Shown here: positions 10,343 through 19,911 of the stretch, one piece after another
How the letters are laid out: each line of letters begins with the position of its first letter
Numbering within the stretch: the first letter of the stretch is position 1
Assembly: GCA_017794925.1 (NCBI GenBank)
Contig: CP051238.1
Span: forward strand, 322,970-386,969
DNA length: 64,000 bases
Reading direction: 5' to 3'
DNA from: Aestuariibacter sp.
Lineage (GTDB): Bacteria; Pseudomonadota; Gammaproteobacteria; Enterobacterales; Alteromonadaceae
Notes under the pieces: model-generated
What the model was told of the DNA's origin: nothing
Seen by the model: only the letters and a program-made list of their open reading frames with translations
The model's database searches: none
Position numbers and translations under genes: made by a program

Positions 10343-12118
10343 ATGTCTAAGCGATATATCTTTAACGAAAGACTCAATAAGCGCAGTAGACGCCGTTCCT
10401 GGTTATTGGGATTGGCTGTTACGCTGGTGCTGGCGAATGTTGTAGCCTCTGAGTTAAATGCGCAGGAATCTCCGCAATTACTGAACCCTAATGCTGCTGA
10501 AGAATCGGTTTTCAAGTCTACGTTAAAAGATATTGCATTTACCCGCAGTGCCAAGCAAAGCGCGGTTACCACGCTGACATTTTCAAATAGTAAAGGCCAG
10601 CCTCAACTTATCGAAGCAAAAGGAAAGTTAGTACTTACACTACCTAAAACTGAGCTAGGGAAAGACCAGCTGGTAGAATTGGATGTAACGGAATTTGGTA
10701 CACCCGTCACAACGATTGAAACCTTTCAGGAAAAAGAATCCTCTGAGGTGGTGTTTAACTACGAAGGAAGAGTGGTAGCCAGTACCGAACAAGACGGTAA
10801 ATCGTTGCGGGTTATTATTACCCCAATGAGCGAAGAACAAGTCGCCAGCCTTGAACGCAGTCAGTATGAAGGCGAACCTATTTCACTCGATTTCCAGGAT
10901 GTGCCAGTACGCCAGGTGCTGCAAATTATTGCCAAGGTGAATGGCTTTAACCTGGTAACCACTGATACCGTAACCGGCAACGTCACTATCAGCTTAACCG
11001 GTGTTCCGTGGGATCAGGCGCTGGATATGATTTTGAAAATCAAAGGCCTGGATAAACGTCGCGAAGGCAATATACTATTAATCGCACCCAGTGAAGAACT
11101 GTCACAGCGAGAAACCCAAAAATTGCAAAGCGACCAGCAGGTTGCGCAGTTGGCACCGCTGTCATCAGCCAGCATTACCGTGAATTATGCAAAAGCCGCA
11201 GAGCTGGCTAATATCCTGAAGGCGAATGAAGGCAGTGGCGGTATTTTAACTGAGCGCGGTACGGTAACTGTTGATGAGCGTACAAATACACTGTTGGTGC
11301 GCGATACCATTGAATCCATTGATGAAGCGCGTAAAGTGATCGCCTCGTTAGATATCCCGGTTAAACAAGTACTTATTGAATCCCGCATGGTCACAGTACG
11401 CGATAATGTAGGCGAAGACTTTGGGGTACGTTGGGGGTTCTCTGACCGACAGGACGACAACGGTGTTTCAGGGTCTTTAGAAGGCGCAGATTCCATAGCA
11501 AGTGGTGTTATTCCTGACCTGAGCGATCGCCTGAATGTTAACTTACCGGTCACCAGCGCAGCCGGTGCTATTGGTTTCCAAATTGCCAGTTTGGCAGACG
11601 GCACTATCCTTGATTTGGAGTTGTCAGCACTGGAAACAGAAAACAAGGGTGAGATTATTGCCAGCCCGCGTATTACTGTTGCAAACCAACAGGAAGCGTA
11701 TATTGAACAAGGTACTGAAATTCCCTATTCGCAGGCCACTTCAAGCGGTGCGACGTCTGTAGAATTCAAAAAAGCGGTATTGAGCCTGAAAGTAACCCCG
11801 CATATCACACCTGACAATCGCATTATTCTGGACCTGGTTGTTACGCAAGATACACGAGGCGAAACGGTTGCAACAGCAACAGGTGATGCCGTAGCAATTG
11901 ATACCCAAGAAATTAAGACTCAGGTATTAGTGGAAAATGGTGAGACCATTGTACTGGGTGGTATCTTCCAACAGGTTAATAGCAACGATGTGAGTAAAGT
12001 GCCATTGTTTGGTGATCTGCCCGTTGTAGGTGCACTATTCAGAAACAGCTCGACTGTCTATCAAAAACGTGAGTTATTGATATTCGTTACACCCAAAATC
12101 GTAACAGAAGACTTTTAA
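10343..12118 (+). CDS. pilQ: type IV pilus secretin PilQ
   Basis: A 591-residue outer-membrane secretin through which the pilus fibre exits. Domain order: signal peptide (about 1-40), one AMIN-type peptidoglycan-binding domain (about 52-165), an STN/N0 domain (ISLDFQDVPVRQVLQIIA, about 180-250), a secretin N1 domain (ITVNYAKAAELANIL), and the secretin core with GEIIASPRITVANQQEA and VPLFGDLPVVGALF. It is shorter than the roughly 700-residue proteins with two AMIN domains, which fits only one AMIN copy here. It is the last gene of pilMNOPQ. A possible terminator and a new promoter separate it from aroK. Confidence 0.95.
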   Translation: MSKRYIFNERLNKRSRRRSWLLGLAVTLVLANVVASELNAQESPQLLNPNAAEESVFKSTLKDIAFTRSAKQSAVTTLTFSNSKGQPQLIEAKGKLVLTLPKTELGKDQLVELDVTEFGTPVTTIETFQEKESSEVVFNYEGRVVASTEQDGKSLRVIITPMSEEQVASLERSQYEGEPISLDFQDVPVRQVLQIIAKVNGFNLVTTDTVTGNVTISLTGVPWDQALDMILKIKGLDKRREGNILLIAPSEELSQRETQKLQSDQQVAQLAPLSSASITVNYAKAAELANILKANEGSGGILTERGTVTVDERTNTLLVRDTIESIDEARKVIASLDIPVKQVLIESRMVTVRDNVGEDFGVRWGFSDRQDDNGVSGSLEGADSIASGVIPDLSDRLNVNLPVTSAAGAIGFQIASLADGTILDLELSALETENKGEIIASPRITVANQQEAYIEQGTEIPYSQATSSGATSVEFKKAVLSLKVTPHITPDNRIILDLVVTQDTRGETVATATGDAVAIDTQEIKTQVLVENGETIVLGGIFQQVNSNDVSKVPLFGDLPVVGALFRNSSTVYQKRELLIFVTPKIVTEDF

Positions 12119-12151
12119 CCCTTATTAAAACTAGGGTTAATTACCCATGAG

Positions 12152-12190
12152 AAGCCGTTAAATCTGCTTATTGAGGTTTATACGGCTTTG
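12152..12190 (+). terminator. possible terminator after pilQ
   Basis: An imperfect stem of about 12 bp (AGCCGTTAAATC against GGTTTATACGGCT, one bulge and one mismatch) closes a 10-base loop. It is followed by TTTGATTTCT. The T tract is poor, so some read-through into aroK is likely. Confidence 0.4.
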
Positions 12191-12237
12191 ATTTCTCCCT
12201 TGATTTCAAAACATCTACCCCAATCTTGCAACAAAAC

Positions 12238-12267
12238 TTGCATAGCGGTCTGAGAAACTGAGATAAT
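12238..12267 (+). promoter_or_regulatory. candidate sigma-70 promoter for aroKB
   Basis: TTGCAT, an 18-base spacer, then GATAAT. This would start a leader of about 120 bases ahead of aroK, containing the hairpin at 12299-12330. Assigned by eye only. Confidence 0.45.
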
Positions 12268-12298
12268 CCCGCTCTCGAAATTTTTACGAGGTTTTATG

Positions 12299-12330
12299 TA
12301 TGTGCTTATTAGCGACAAAATAAGCACGTG
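12299..12330 (+). promoter_or_regulatory. inverted repeat/hairpin in the aroK leader
   Basis: GTGCTTATT (12302-12310) and AATAAGCAC (12319-12327) form a perfect 9-bp stem around an 8-base loop. Three further pairs, including G-T wobbles, extend the outer end. No T tract follows, so it is not a normal terminator. It lies 67-98 bases upstream of the aroK start. Confidence 0.5.
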
Positions 12331-12397
12331 TGAATGGGTGGTTGGGAAACTCAGGCAACACTACCCTTAACATTGATAAGTTGTGAAATAAGCAAAT

Positions 12398-12913
12398 ATG
12401 GCTGAAAAACGTAATATCTTTTTGGTTGGTCCAATGGGCGCGGGTAAAAGTACCATTGGTCGTCACTTAGCAGATGAACTACATCTGGAATTCTACGATT
12501 CTGATCAGGAGATTGAACGTCGCACTGGCGCTGATATTACCTGGATATTCGATTTAGAAGGCGAAGAAGGTTTCCGCAAGCGCGAAGAAAATGTCATTAA
12601 TGACCTTACCGATAAGCAAGGTATTGTGTTGGCTACCGGTGGTGGCTCAATCATGACAAAAGCGGTGCGTAACCGTTTATCAGCTCGCGGCATCGTAGTG
12701 TATTTACAAACAACTATCGACAAGCAAGTCGCCAGAACACAACGCGATAAGCGTCGTCCACTGTTACAAAAGGACGATCCGGAGCAAGTATTAAGAGATC
12801 TTGCGGAAAAGCGTAACCCACTGTACGAAGAAGTGGCCGATTACGTAGTCGATACCGATGATCAATCTGCACGCGCAGTAGCAAATCAAATCATCAGCAA
12901 AATTGGATTATAA
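12398..12913 (+). CDS. aroK: shikimate kinase
   Basis: A 171-residue P-loop kinase that phosphorylates shikimate at the 3-hydroxyl in aromatic amino acid synthesis. The Walker A motif is GPMGAGKST near residue 11. The shikimate-binding residues fall in [13 protein letters not shown] and FRKREE, with ATGGGS as the Walker B-like loop and a lid arginine in RPLL. It is cytoplasmic. The short spacing to aroB (21 bases) indicates co-transcription. The ribosome binding site is weak (GATAAGTTGTGAAATAAG). Confidence 0.95.
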   Translation: MAEKRNIFLVGPMGAGKSTIGRHLADELHLEFYDSDQEIERRTGADITWIFDLEGEEGFRKREENVINDLTDKQGIVLATGGGSIMTKAVRNRLSARGIVVYLQTTIDKQVARTQRDKRRPLLQKDDPEQVLRDLAEKRNPLYEEVADYVVDTDDQSARAVANQIISKIGL

Positions 12914-12934
12914 ATTTCTTTAGGAGCTACCTCG

Positions 12935-14014
12935 ATGTCAATCTTAACTGTAGAACTTGACGATCGTAGCTACCCAATCCAGATAGAAGCCGGCTTATTA
13001 AATCAAGCCGGCTTTTTTGTGCCTTATATAAAAGGGCCGCGGGCAGTTATCGTCACCAACGAAACCATTGCACCGCTGTATTTGGAGAAGGTAATTGCAG
13101 CCTGTGGCGATAAAAACGTAGACGTCGTCACGTTGCCAGACGGCGAACAATACAAAACGCTGGAACAATACGAAGTGGTCATGACGCGTCTGCTGGAAAT
13201 GAATGCAGCGCGTGATACCACGCTTATTGCCCTTGGCGGCGGTGTTATTGGCGATCTTTGCGGTTTTGTTGCAGCTACCTATCAACGCGGAGTGCCGTTT
13301 ATTCAGGTGCCTACCACATTGCTCTCTCAGGTAGATTCCTCTGTGGGCGGCAAAACAGCCGTTAATCATCCACTGGGCAAGAACATGATTGGTGCTTTTT
13401 ACCAGCCTATTCTGGTTGCTATCGATATCAACACCTTGAATACCCTCCCAGCAAGAGAATTTGCGGCTGGTATGGCTGAGGTCATTAAGTACGGCATTAT
13501 CTATGACAGTGCCTTTTTTGAGTGGCTGGAAGCCAATCAACAAGCACTTAAAGACCTGGATCAATCTGCATTGGCGCACGCTATCTACCGCTGTTGTCAA
13601 ATTAAAGCCGAAGTGGTGGCACAAGATGAGCGTGAAGGCGGCATTCGCGCATTACTGAATCTGGGACACACATTTGGCCACGCTATCGAAGCCGAACAAG
13701 GCTACGGCAACTGGTTGCACGGCGAAGCAGTAGCGGCTGGTATTATCCTTGCTTGTAAGACAGCAGAGAAACTGGATTGGCTAACACCGTCAGAAACCCG
13801 TCGTGTAGCTGAGCTACAACAGGCATTTTCATTACCTGTTGAAGGCCCGGATACCATGACTTATGACGATTACATGCGTCACATGGCTCGCGACAAAAAG
13901 GTCGAAGCCGGGCACATTCGCTTTGTCATCCCGCAGGGCATCGGCCATGCGGTCGTGACGAAAGATGTCAGTGAATCAATGCTGACTGAATTGTTAAGCC
14001 AACCCGCTGGTTAA
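12935..14014 (+). CDS. aroB: 3-dehydroquinate synthase
   Basis: A 359-residue enzyme that cyclises DAHP to 3-dehydroquinate, the second step of the shikimate pathway, with NAD and a divalent metal. NAD-binding segments include DGEQYKTLE and [21 protein letters not shown]. The substrate and metal-binding region shows [23 protein letters not shown] and [10 protein letters not shown] strong ribosome binding site (TTTAGGAGC) precedes the ATG. Usual operon partner of aroK. Confidence 0.95.
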   Translation: MSILTVELDDRSYPIQIEAGLLNQAGFFVPYIKGPRAVIVTNETIAPLYLEKVIAACGDKNVDVVTLPDGEQYKTLEQYEVVMTRLLEMNAARDTTLIALGGGVIGDLCGFVAATYQRGVPFIQVPTTLLSQVDSSVGGKTAVNHPLGKNMIGAFYQPILVAIDINTLNTLPAREFAAGMAEVIKYGIIYDSAFFEWLEANQQALKDLDQSALAHAIYRCCQIKAEVVAQDEREGGIRALLNLGHTFGHAIEAEQGYGNWLHGEAVAAGIILACKTAEKLDWLTPSETRRVAELQQAFSLPVEGPDTMTYDDYMRHMARDKKVEAGHIRFVIPQGIGHAVVTKDVSESMLTELLSQPAG

Positions 14015-14037
14015 TTACTGGTTTTAAGGTTGAAATT

Positions 14038-15459
14038 GTGTCGTCCGAACTGCATGACAGACTGGAGTATCTGGTCAATTATTCATCTCAGCTAATTTTT
14101 GTTAGCGGGGATTCTATTGCAGAACAGCAACGCACGCTGGAGTCATTTGTCTTTCAGCAAGCTGACAACACAGAACTAGCCTTCATTACTGCCAATGACG
14201 ACATGCAGGTTACCGATTACCGTCGGGATGTGTGTCGTCAGTTACTCGGCCAGGTAGTTGGCAGCTATGTGCGCCCGCTCAATGAACTACTGGCTGACCT
14301 GAATCATCATAGCGGTCCTGTGCTGATTACTATTACCAACGCGCAATACCTGCCAAACCAGTTCCTGCAAGAACTATGGGATCTGGTACTGCAAAGTCGG
14401 TTTGCCAACAACAAACAGCACTTAAACGTATTGCTATTTGGTGAGTCCGAATGGGCCGAGCAAGCCAAGCAGTGGTTACCTGCTAAAAATACCGATACAC
14501 CATTGCTGATAAGCAGCCAGTCTGTTACCCGCGACAATTACGGGAGTGATGTAGACAAGCTACTGGCGCAGCGCCGAGCCGCCTTTGACCGTTATCGTCA
14601 GGCAAAGGGTCAGGCCCACATCGAGACCCGTCCCAACAGATTGCGCTCTCCATGGCTATGGTTGGCCATTGTGCTGGTTTTTTTATCCAGCTTTATCGCA
14701 CTACTTGGCTGGCAATATGGCGCTACGTTGAGCACGCTGTTTAATCCTATTGAACAAACAGAAACGACCGCGTCCGACACGAAAGAATCGGTGTCGCCAG
14801 ACCGTGCAGACAGTGAGCCGCCTCAGGTTATCAGTGTACTCAAGCAACCCGACGAACCAGCAGAAGAACCTTCAGCACAGATACCTGAGAATAGCCGGGT
14901 AGTCAGCAGTTTCAACGATGCCTTGAAAACCATACCGGTTCAACAAGCAGCGTCTCCCGCCATTGAGGAAGGCGGAACAGTAGCGTCAATGGACAACATT
15001 CAACCTGAAGCGACACAACGTCCCCCGGTTGATAAAGCCAAAGACGCGCCAGCGCAACGGGATGATACTCCAGTGACAGTCACCGAGCCGCCTTTGGAAT
15101 ACGCGGCAGATGACAATATTTCAAACATCACTGAAGACACGAGTACCGATACCGTTGTCGATACTTTTACCCTGTTGTCTGATGTTGATCCGGCACGCTA
15201 TTACATTCAAATTGCTGGTATGAAGGATCTTCCGCTCGCCAGAGACTTCTTATCTGACCACAGCCTAAGCGATAAGGTAAGCGTGTATAAAACACAGCGT
15301 TATGGTGGCGATTGGTATGTGCTGTTGTGGCAAGCCAGTGGCGCTTCGTTACAAGAAGCCAGAGAGATGACAAAATCACTGCCAGCATTTCCCGGTCGCG
15401 AGGCTGTTTTTGTAAAATCAGGCCAACAAATCCAACGCGAACTGACCACCTCTCGCTAA
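14038..15459 (+). CDS. damX: DamX-like SPOR domain membrane protein
   Basis: A 473-residue single-pass membrane protein starting at GTG behind AAGGTTGAAATT. The N-terminal 200 residues resemble a degenerate AAA fold without a Walker A motif. A membrane helix (about 209-230, LWLAIVLVFLSSFIALLGW) is followed by a long disordered periplasmic Pro/Glu/Thr region. A C-terminal SPOR domain begins near ARYYIQIAGMKDLPLARDFL and binds denuded septal peptidoglycan in the family. DamX is a division-ring accessory protein in E. coli. The position between aroB and dam matches E. coli. Confidence 0.85.
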   Translation: MSSELHDRLEYLVNYSSQLIFVSGDSIAEQQRTLESFVFQQADNTELAFITANDDMQVTDYRRDVCRQLLGQVVGSYVRPLNELLADLNHHSGPVLITITNAQYLPNQFLQELWDLVLQSRFANNKQHLNVLLFGESEWAEQAKQWLPAKNTDTPLLISSQSVTRDNYGSDVDKLLAQRRAAFDRYRQAKGQAHIETRPNRLRSPWLWLAIVLVFLSSFIALLGWQYGATLSTLFNPIEQTETTASDTKESVSPDRADSEPPQVISVLKQPDEPAEEPSAQIPENSRVVSSFNDALKTIPVQQAASPAIEEGGTVASMDNIQPEATQRPPVDKAKDAPAQRDDTPVTVTEPPLEYAADDNISNITEDTSTDTVVDTFTLLSDVDPARYYIQIAGMKDLPLARDFLSDHSLSDKVSVYKTQRYGGDWYVLLWQASGASLQEAREMTKSLPAFPGREAVFVKSGQQIQRELTTSR

Positions 15460-15486
15460 TATTTTGCGGTTTCTGGAAATTGCTGG

Positions 15487-15515
15487 TTGTCGGGATCCGC
15501 TGTGGTCGCTACAAT
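15487..15515 (+). promoter_or_regulatory. candidate promoter for dam
   Basis: TTGTCG, a 17-base spacer and TACAAT in the 173-base gap between damX and dam. A 10-base palindrome GAACATGTTC follows at 15533-15542, close to the expected start site, and could be an operator. Visual assignment. Confidence 0.4.
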
Positions 15516-15632
15516 CGTCTTTTCTCTGGGTTGAACATGTTCCACAGCACCATTTTTTAATGCGCGCTGTCATGGCTATGCTTTCCACGAAGACAATAAC
15601 CAATAAATCGTCAGTGAGTAGTTACCAACATA

Positions 15633-16487
15633 ATGGCAGTCAATAAAAACCGGGCATTCCTCAAATGGGCAGGAGGCAAATACAGCCTGGTAGAAAAGAT
15701 AAACGCGCAATTGCCAGCAGCGAACAAACTCATTGAGCCTTTCGTTGGCGCTGGGTCAGTGTTTTTGAATTCTGACTACCCTCACTACGTGCTCAACGAT
15801 ATCAATCCTGACCTCATTAGCCTGTACAACTTGCTGAAGCAACAGCCCGACACGGTAATTAATGATTTAAAGGCATTCTTTACACCGGAGTACAATGATG
15901 AAAGCAGGTACTACGCACTGAGGGAAGAGTTTAATCAAACCACCGACGAATACTTTCGCGCGTTACTCTTTGTGTATCTGAACCGGCATGGTTACAACGG
16001 GCTCTGCCGTTACAGTCTGAGCGGGCGTTTTAATGTACCGTTTGGCCGCTACAAACGACCGTACTTCCCAGAGCATGAAATGTATGTATTTGCGGAAAAG
16101 TCTCAGCGCGCTAAATTTACCTGCTTGCCTTTCGAAAAGGTATTTCAGCGTGCCCGCAAAGGCAGCGTCATTTATTGCGACCCGCCGTACGCACCAATCA
16201 GTAAAACAGCGCTGTTTACCAGTTACGCTGCAAAGCAATTCAGTCTGGCCTGCCAACACAAACTGGCAACATTGGCCAAACGTGCAGCCTTTAAACGCCA
16301 TATACCGGTGTTAATTTCCAACCATGATCTGCCGCTAACCCGTCAGCTATACAGCGGCGCGCATATTTCTACGCTGAATGTAAAGCGATCGATTAGTCAA
16401 AAAGGCAATAAGAGAAAACCAGTAAGCGAACTACTGGCCTATTTCGATAACACGCCGGTGATGCCCATTACCGACGAGCAAGCCTAG
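15633..16487 (+). CDS. dam: DNA adenine methyltransferase (GATC)
   Basis: A 284-residue class alpha N6-adenine methyltransferase. It methylates GATC using S-adenosylmethionine, serving mismatch-repair strand discrimination and replication control. Motifs: FLKWAGGKY, EPFVGAGSVF (AdoMet loop) and CDPPYAP (catalytic DPPY, D about 183). The size fits E. coli Dam (278). The order damX-dam-rpe supports orthology, although three minus-strand genes have been placed between dam and rpe. Its stop overlaps the DUF2970 stop on the other strand within a CTAG palindrome. Confidence 0.95.
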   Translation: MAVNKNRAFLKWAGGKYSLVEKINAQLPAANKLIEPFVGAGSVFLNSDYPHYVLNDINPDLISLYNLLKQQPDTVINDLKAFFTPEYNDESRYYALREEFNQTTDEYFRALLFVYLNRHGYNGLCRYSLSGRFNVPFGRYKRPYFPEHEMYVFAEKSQRAKFTCLPFEKVFQRARKGSVIYCDPPYAPISKTALFTSYAAKQFSLACQHKLATLAKRAAFKRHIPVLISNHDLPLTRQLYSGAHISTLNVKRSISQKGNKRKPVSELLAYFDNTPVMPITDEQA

Positions 16488-16675
16488 GGTAAAATCCATT
16501 GTACTAAAGCAATGAGCGACAGTACAAACAGCACCACAAATACGATACCTACAGCGATGTAGACTTTTGCATCGGGTTGGGAGAAGTCATTTTGATATTT
16601 TTTTTGGCTTTGGACACCAAAAGCACTGGCTAACACGCTTTGCACGACCTGCAGCAAACCGGGTTTACTGGCCAT
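16484..16675 (-). CDS. DUF2970 family small membrane protein
   Basis: A 63-residue protein. A longer open frame exists, but the start at 16675 (MASKPGLLQVVQSVL) gives the canonical DUF2970 N-terminus; the extra upstream residues overlap the preceding gene and look out of frame. It has an amphipathic N-terminus (SVLASAFGVQSQ) and one C-terminal membrane helix (YIAVGIVFVVLFVLSLIALV). The function is unknown. The start lies 5 bases after the stop of the 85-residue gene, so the two are probably co-transcribed. Confidence 0.75.
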   Translation of the reverse strand: MASKPGLLQVVQSVLASAFGVQSQKKYQNDFSQPDAKVYIAVGIVFVVLFVLSLIALVQWILP

Positions 16676-16680
16676 AATGC

Positions 16681-16938
16681 CTATTCGCTTTCCGAGCCTT
16701 TCTGGCGAGACAACAGCTCCAGCAAATCGAGATAGTGAAAACGATACGATGTGGAACGACCCGTTAACCAACTTACCCAGCTTACCTCTTCGGCTTGCTG
16801 TTGTGCGTTTGCACAAAGCGGTTGAGAGTCTGTTGTAACCAATTCACGGCTATCCGTTGCCAGGTGAAATGTTCCTAACAGCAAGCCCACAGTCAACACT
16901 GTGCTCGATGCCCGCCATTTTAGGTTTCTGTTAAACAT
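16681..16938 (-). CDS. small exported hypothetical protein
   Basis: An 85-residue protein with a positively charged start and a hydrophobic segment (about 11-26, SSTVLTVGLLLGTFHLA) that could be a signal peptide or anchor. A polar tail with one Cys (PLCANAQQQ) and many Trp, Tyr and His residues follows. I do not recognise a family. It is directly upstream of the DUF2970 gene. An alternative is that only the DUF2970 gene is real, but the tight spacing argues for both. Confidence 0.55.
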   Translation of the reverse strand: MFNRNLKWRASSTVLTVGLLLGTFHLATDSRELVTTDSQPLCANAQQQAEEVSWVSWLTGRSTSYRFHYLDLLELLSRQKGSESE

Positions 16939-17010
16939 TCACTTATCTACCCAGTAGATTCCATTGACGTAATTATAAACAGTTAGAAACATCTGGCAAT
17001 AAAAAATCAT

Positions 17011-17047
17011 CCAAAAGTACAAAGGCCACGCATTTCTGCATGGCCCT
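17011..17047 (-). terminator. intrinsic terminator of the TorF-type porin gene
   Basis: On the minus strand GGCCATGCA/TGCGTGGCC (9 bp with one G-T pair) closes a GAAA tetraloop, followed by TTTGTACTTTTGG. It lies about 40 bases past the stop codon. Confidence 0.75.
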
Positions 17048-17083
17048 GTACGCACAACAAATAATTTTTTAAGCGATTATCGC

Positions 17084-17800
17084 TTACAGCTCGAAGTCTA
17101 CTGCGTAAGAAACTGTGAACTTCATGCTGTCGTTGTCGTATGCATCCGGACCTGAATCGTCCAGATCAGTACCACTGATCATGAAGCCAAAGCCGTCTTT
17201 AGACAGAGTCAGTGCGTAATCGATGTAGTCACCAGGTACGCCGTTGAATGACTCAGAGAAATCACCTTGGTGAGAACCAATGTGAACACCAACTTCAGTG
17301 CCGTTTTCCAGACCATATGCATAGTCAAGAGACAGGTAAGTTGTTGAACCAAAACCGAAATCTTCACCTGGACCTTCGTCTGGTTCTGCATTTGCAAGAA
17401 CGTATAACGTCGCGCTGAAGTTACCGTAACCTACAGTACCGTAGATTTCACCGAAATCGTAACCGGCTTCTGTGTCGTAGTTGTAATACAGGTAACCAAC
17501 GTCATAAGAAACGTCACCCGCTTCACCAGCGTAACCAAAATAGATGTCGTGCTCGTAAGAGTAAACATCGTCCGCACCGTACTTAACGTTAGACGCCCAA
17601 GTACCTGCGTAGAAACCGCTGTCGCTTGCGTAGTCGATACCACCTTGTACAGCTGCTTCGTTCATGGTTTGAGTCAGACCACGCCAGATGTAGTTGTTGG
17701 TAACGCTAACGTTAGCAGATACGCTGTCAGCAAGGGCAGCAGTAGACGTCAGGCAAGAGCCAACAACAGCTAAAGTTACCAAAGTTTTGTTAAATTTCAT
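17084..17800 (-). CDS. TorF family putative porin
   Basis: A 238-residue outer-membrane beta-barrel candidate. A cleavable signal ends at AALA-D (about residue 24). It continues SVSANVSVTNNYIWRG-LTQ, the start of the TorF/gcw_chp family. Alternating aromatic strands follow (YEHDIYFGYAG, VSYDVGYLYYNYD, YGTVGYGNFSATLYV) and the protein ends in a typical barrel strand, FTVSYAVDFEL. In other bacteria the family is linked to uptake of small organic solutes, but the substrate here is unknown. It is monocistronic with a strong terminator; AT-rich upstream DNA suggests an active promoter. Confidence 0.85.
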   Translation of the reverse strand: MKFNKTLVTLAVVGSCLTSTAALADSVSANVSVTNNYIWRGLTQTMNEAAVQGGIDYASDSGFYAGTWASNVKYGADDVYSYEHDIYFGYAGEAGDVSYDVGYLYYNYDTEAGYDFGEIYGTVGYGNFSATLYVLANAEPDEGPGEDFGFGSTTYLSLDYAYGLENGTEVGVHIGSHQGDFSESFNGVPGDYIDYALTLSKDGFGFMISGTDLDDSGPDAYDNDSMKFTVSYAVDFEL

Positions 17801-18188
17801 GTGTGTTCTCCGTAAATTAACTTTGCATAAGTGTTTTAAATCACTTTCTGTCTAATGTTCTTATTATTGTGTCCACCACATACGCAAACTTAATGCCCAA
17901 TTAATCCACTTTAAAAAAATCGCCAAAAACAAAAATAAGCAGCTGATTTTTAAACATTTTAATTATTACCTTTTTTTAACCCACAAAGCGTAATGATGCT
18001 TACGCACCGGCCTATCGCACCATTTCAGTGCGCACTCACCAATTAAGGGCGGTAATTCGGCTTTTGCACGGCACCAGAATCCGGTAAAATTTGAACAATA
18101 AAAACGTGATAAAAAATGCGTTAAAAATTAAGTACTCTGCAACCCATTAAAGCCAGCTTATGGCCTGACTAACCCCCAAAGGTAAGGT
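17801..18188. promoter_or_regulatory. divergent intergenic region, porin/rpe
   Basis: A 388-base AT-rich gap that must hold the porin promoter (minus) and the rpe promoter (plus). On the plus strand TAAAAT at 18085-18090 is a possible -10 element, with TTTTGC 17 bases upstream. No convincing open frame, tRNA or known RNA motif seen. Confidence 0.35.
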
Positions 18189-18866
18189 ATGAAAGATTTT
18201 CTGATAGCCCCCTCAATATTGTCTGCTGATTTTGCCCGGCTAGGCGAAGACGTAGAGAAGGTATTGGCGGCAGGGGCCGACGTCGTCCACTTCGATGTAA
18301 TGGATAACCACTATGTCCCGAACCTGACCTTTGGACCGATGATATGTAAAGCACTACGCGACTATGGCATTACTGCCCCTATAGATGTGCATTTAATGGT
18401 GTCACCGGTTGATGAACTGATTGAACAGTTTGCAGATGCCGGTGCCAGCATGATCAGTTTTCACCCGGAAGCCACCCAGCATGTCGACCGTAGCCTGCAA
18501 TTGGTTATCGACAAAGGGTGTCAGCCAGGACTGGTATTTAACCCCGCAACGTCACTGTCTCACCTCGATTACGTTATGGACAAACTGCACCATATTCTGT
18601 TGATGTCGGTAAACCCTGGTTTTGGTGGCCAGTCTTTTATTCCAAATACACTGGATAAGCTGCGAGAAGTGAAGCAAAGAATCGAAGAATCCGGGCGAAA
18701 TATTCGCCTAGAAGTTGACGGCGGAGTGAAAGTCGATAATATCGCAGCCATTGCTGAAGCCGGTGCCGACATGTTTGTCGCGGGTTCAGCTATTTTTAAC
18801 CAGCCTGATTACGCCACCGTGATTCAGCAAATGCGCGACGAACTGGCTTCGCTCAGCGCCCGGTAA
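18189..18866 (+). CDS. rpe: ribulose-phosphate 3-epimerase
   Basis: A 225-residue TIM-barrel enzyme that interconverts ribulose 5-phosphate and xylulose 5-phosphate in the pentose phosphate pathway. Signatures: [32 protein letters not shown] (metal-binding His and Asp), [15 protein letters not shown] and EVDGGV. Ribosome binding site AAAGGTAAGGT. trpS follows after 19 bases. The gph gene that separates them in E. coli is absent here. Confidence 0.95.
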   Translation: MKDFLIAPSILSADFARLGEDVEKVLAAGADVVHFDVMDNHYVPNLTFGPMICKALRDYGITAPIDVHLMVSPVDELIEQFADAGASMISFHPEATQHVDRSLQLVIDKGCQPGLVFNPATSLSHLDYVMDKLHHILLMSVNPGFGGQSFIPNTLDKLREVKQRIEESGRNIRLEVDGGVKVDNIAAIAEAGADMFVAGSAIFNQPDYATVIQQMRDELASLSAR

Positions 18867-18885
18867 TAACAGTAGGTATAAATTC

Positions 18886-19893
18886 ATGAGTGTAAAACCA
18901 ATCGTACTTAGCGGCTGTCAGCCGTCCGGTCAATTAACCCTTGGCAACTACATGGGTGCGTTAAAGCAATGGGTAAGCATGCAGGACGACCACGATTGTT
19001 TATACATGTTGGTAGACCTACACGCGATTACCGTTCGCCAGGAACCGGAAAAGCTTAAACAAGCATGCCTTGATGGCCTAGCCCTGTATTTGGCATGCGG
19101 CATTGACCCGAAAAAAAGCACCCTGTTTGTTCAATCTCATGTTCCTGAGCATGCGCAATTAGCCTGGGTACTGAACTGCTACACCCAAATGGGCGAACTC
19201 AACCGTATGACGCAGTTTAAAGACAAGTCTGCGAAGAACACGTCCAATATCAACGTAGGTTTATACAGCTACCCGGTGCTTCAGGCCGCTGACATTCTGT
19301 TGTATCAGGCAGACAAAGTACCTGTAGGTGAAGATCAGAAGCAGCACCTTGAGCTGACCCGAGATGTCGCAACGCGCTTTAATAACATCTACGGCGACAC
19401 GTTCCGTCTGCCCGATCCTTACATACCGGAGTTTGGCGCGCGTATCATGAGCTTGCAAGAGCCAGATAAGAAAATGTCGAAGTCCGATGCTAACCCGAAG
19501 AACTATATCGGGTTGCTTGAGGAGCCGAAAAAGCTGGCGAAGAAAATCAAAAGTGCCGTGACAGATTCAGATGAGCAGGCGCGCATTTACTATGACCCGG
19601 CTGAAAAAGCCGGTGTAAGTAACCTGCTTACGTTGCTGTCGCTCGCCACCGGCAAATCAGTGGAATCACTGGTGCCGGATTACGAAGACAAGATGTATGG
19701 CCACCTTAAAGGTGACGTAGCGGATGCTGTTGTCGCGCTGCTTGAGCCCATTCAACAACGTTACCATCAGCTTCGTGAAGATCAGGCATACCTGAATGAT
19801 GTGATGCGCGAAGGTGCAGCCAAGGCGCAAGCCAAGGCCAGCAAAACCCTTGCGGCAACTTACGAAGCATTAGGGTTTATCGCAAGACCTTAA
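18886..19893 (+). CDS. trpS: tryptophanyl-tRNA synthetase
   Basis: A 335-residue class I aminoacyl-tRNA synthetase, the E. coli TrpS length (334). The HIGH-equivalent motif is [10 protein letters not shown] near residue 16. The KMSKS motif is intact ([13 protein letters not shown], about residue 195). The Trp-pocket segment [12 protein letters not shown] and [13 protein letters not shown] are present. It charges tRNA-Trp in the cytoplasm. It is in an operon-like run with rpe and pabA. Confidence 0.97.
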   Translation: MSVKPIVLSGCQPSGQLTLGNYMGALKQWVSMQDDHDCLYMLVDLHAITVRQEPEKLKQACLDGLALYLACGIDPKKSTLFVQSHVPEHAQLAWVLNCYTQMGELNRMTQFKDKSAKNTSNINVGLYSYPVLQAADILLYQADKVPVGEDQKQHLELTRDVATRFNNIYGDTFRLPDPYIPEFGARIMSLQEPDKKMSKSDANPKNYIGLLEEPKKLAKKIKSAVTDSDEQARIYYDPAEKAGVSNLLTLLSLATGKSVESLVPDYEDKMYGHLKGDVADAVVALLEPIQQRYHQLREDQAYLNDVMREGAAKAQAKASKTLAATYEALGFIARP

Positions 19894-19911
19894 TCGGGAT
19901 TCGGGTACCAC

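Noticed and set aside
12115..12140. TTAACCC/GGGTTAA hairpin at the pilQ stop as terminator
   Set aside because: Long 12-base loop, AT-rich weak stem and no T tract; the next hairpin at 12152 is a better candidate.
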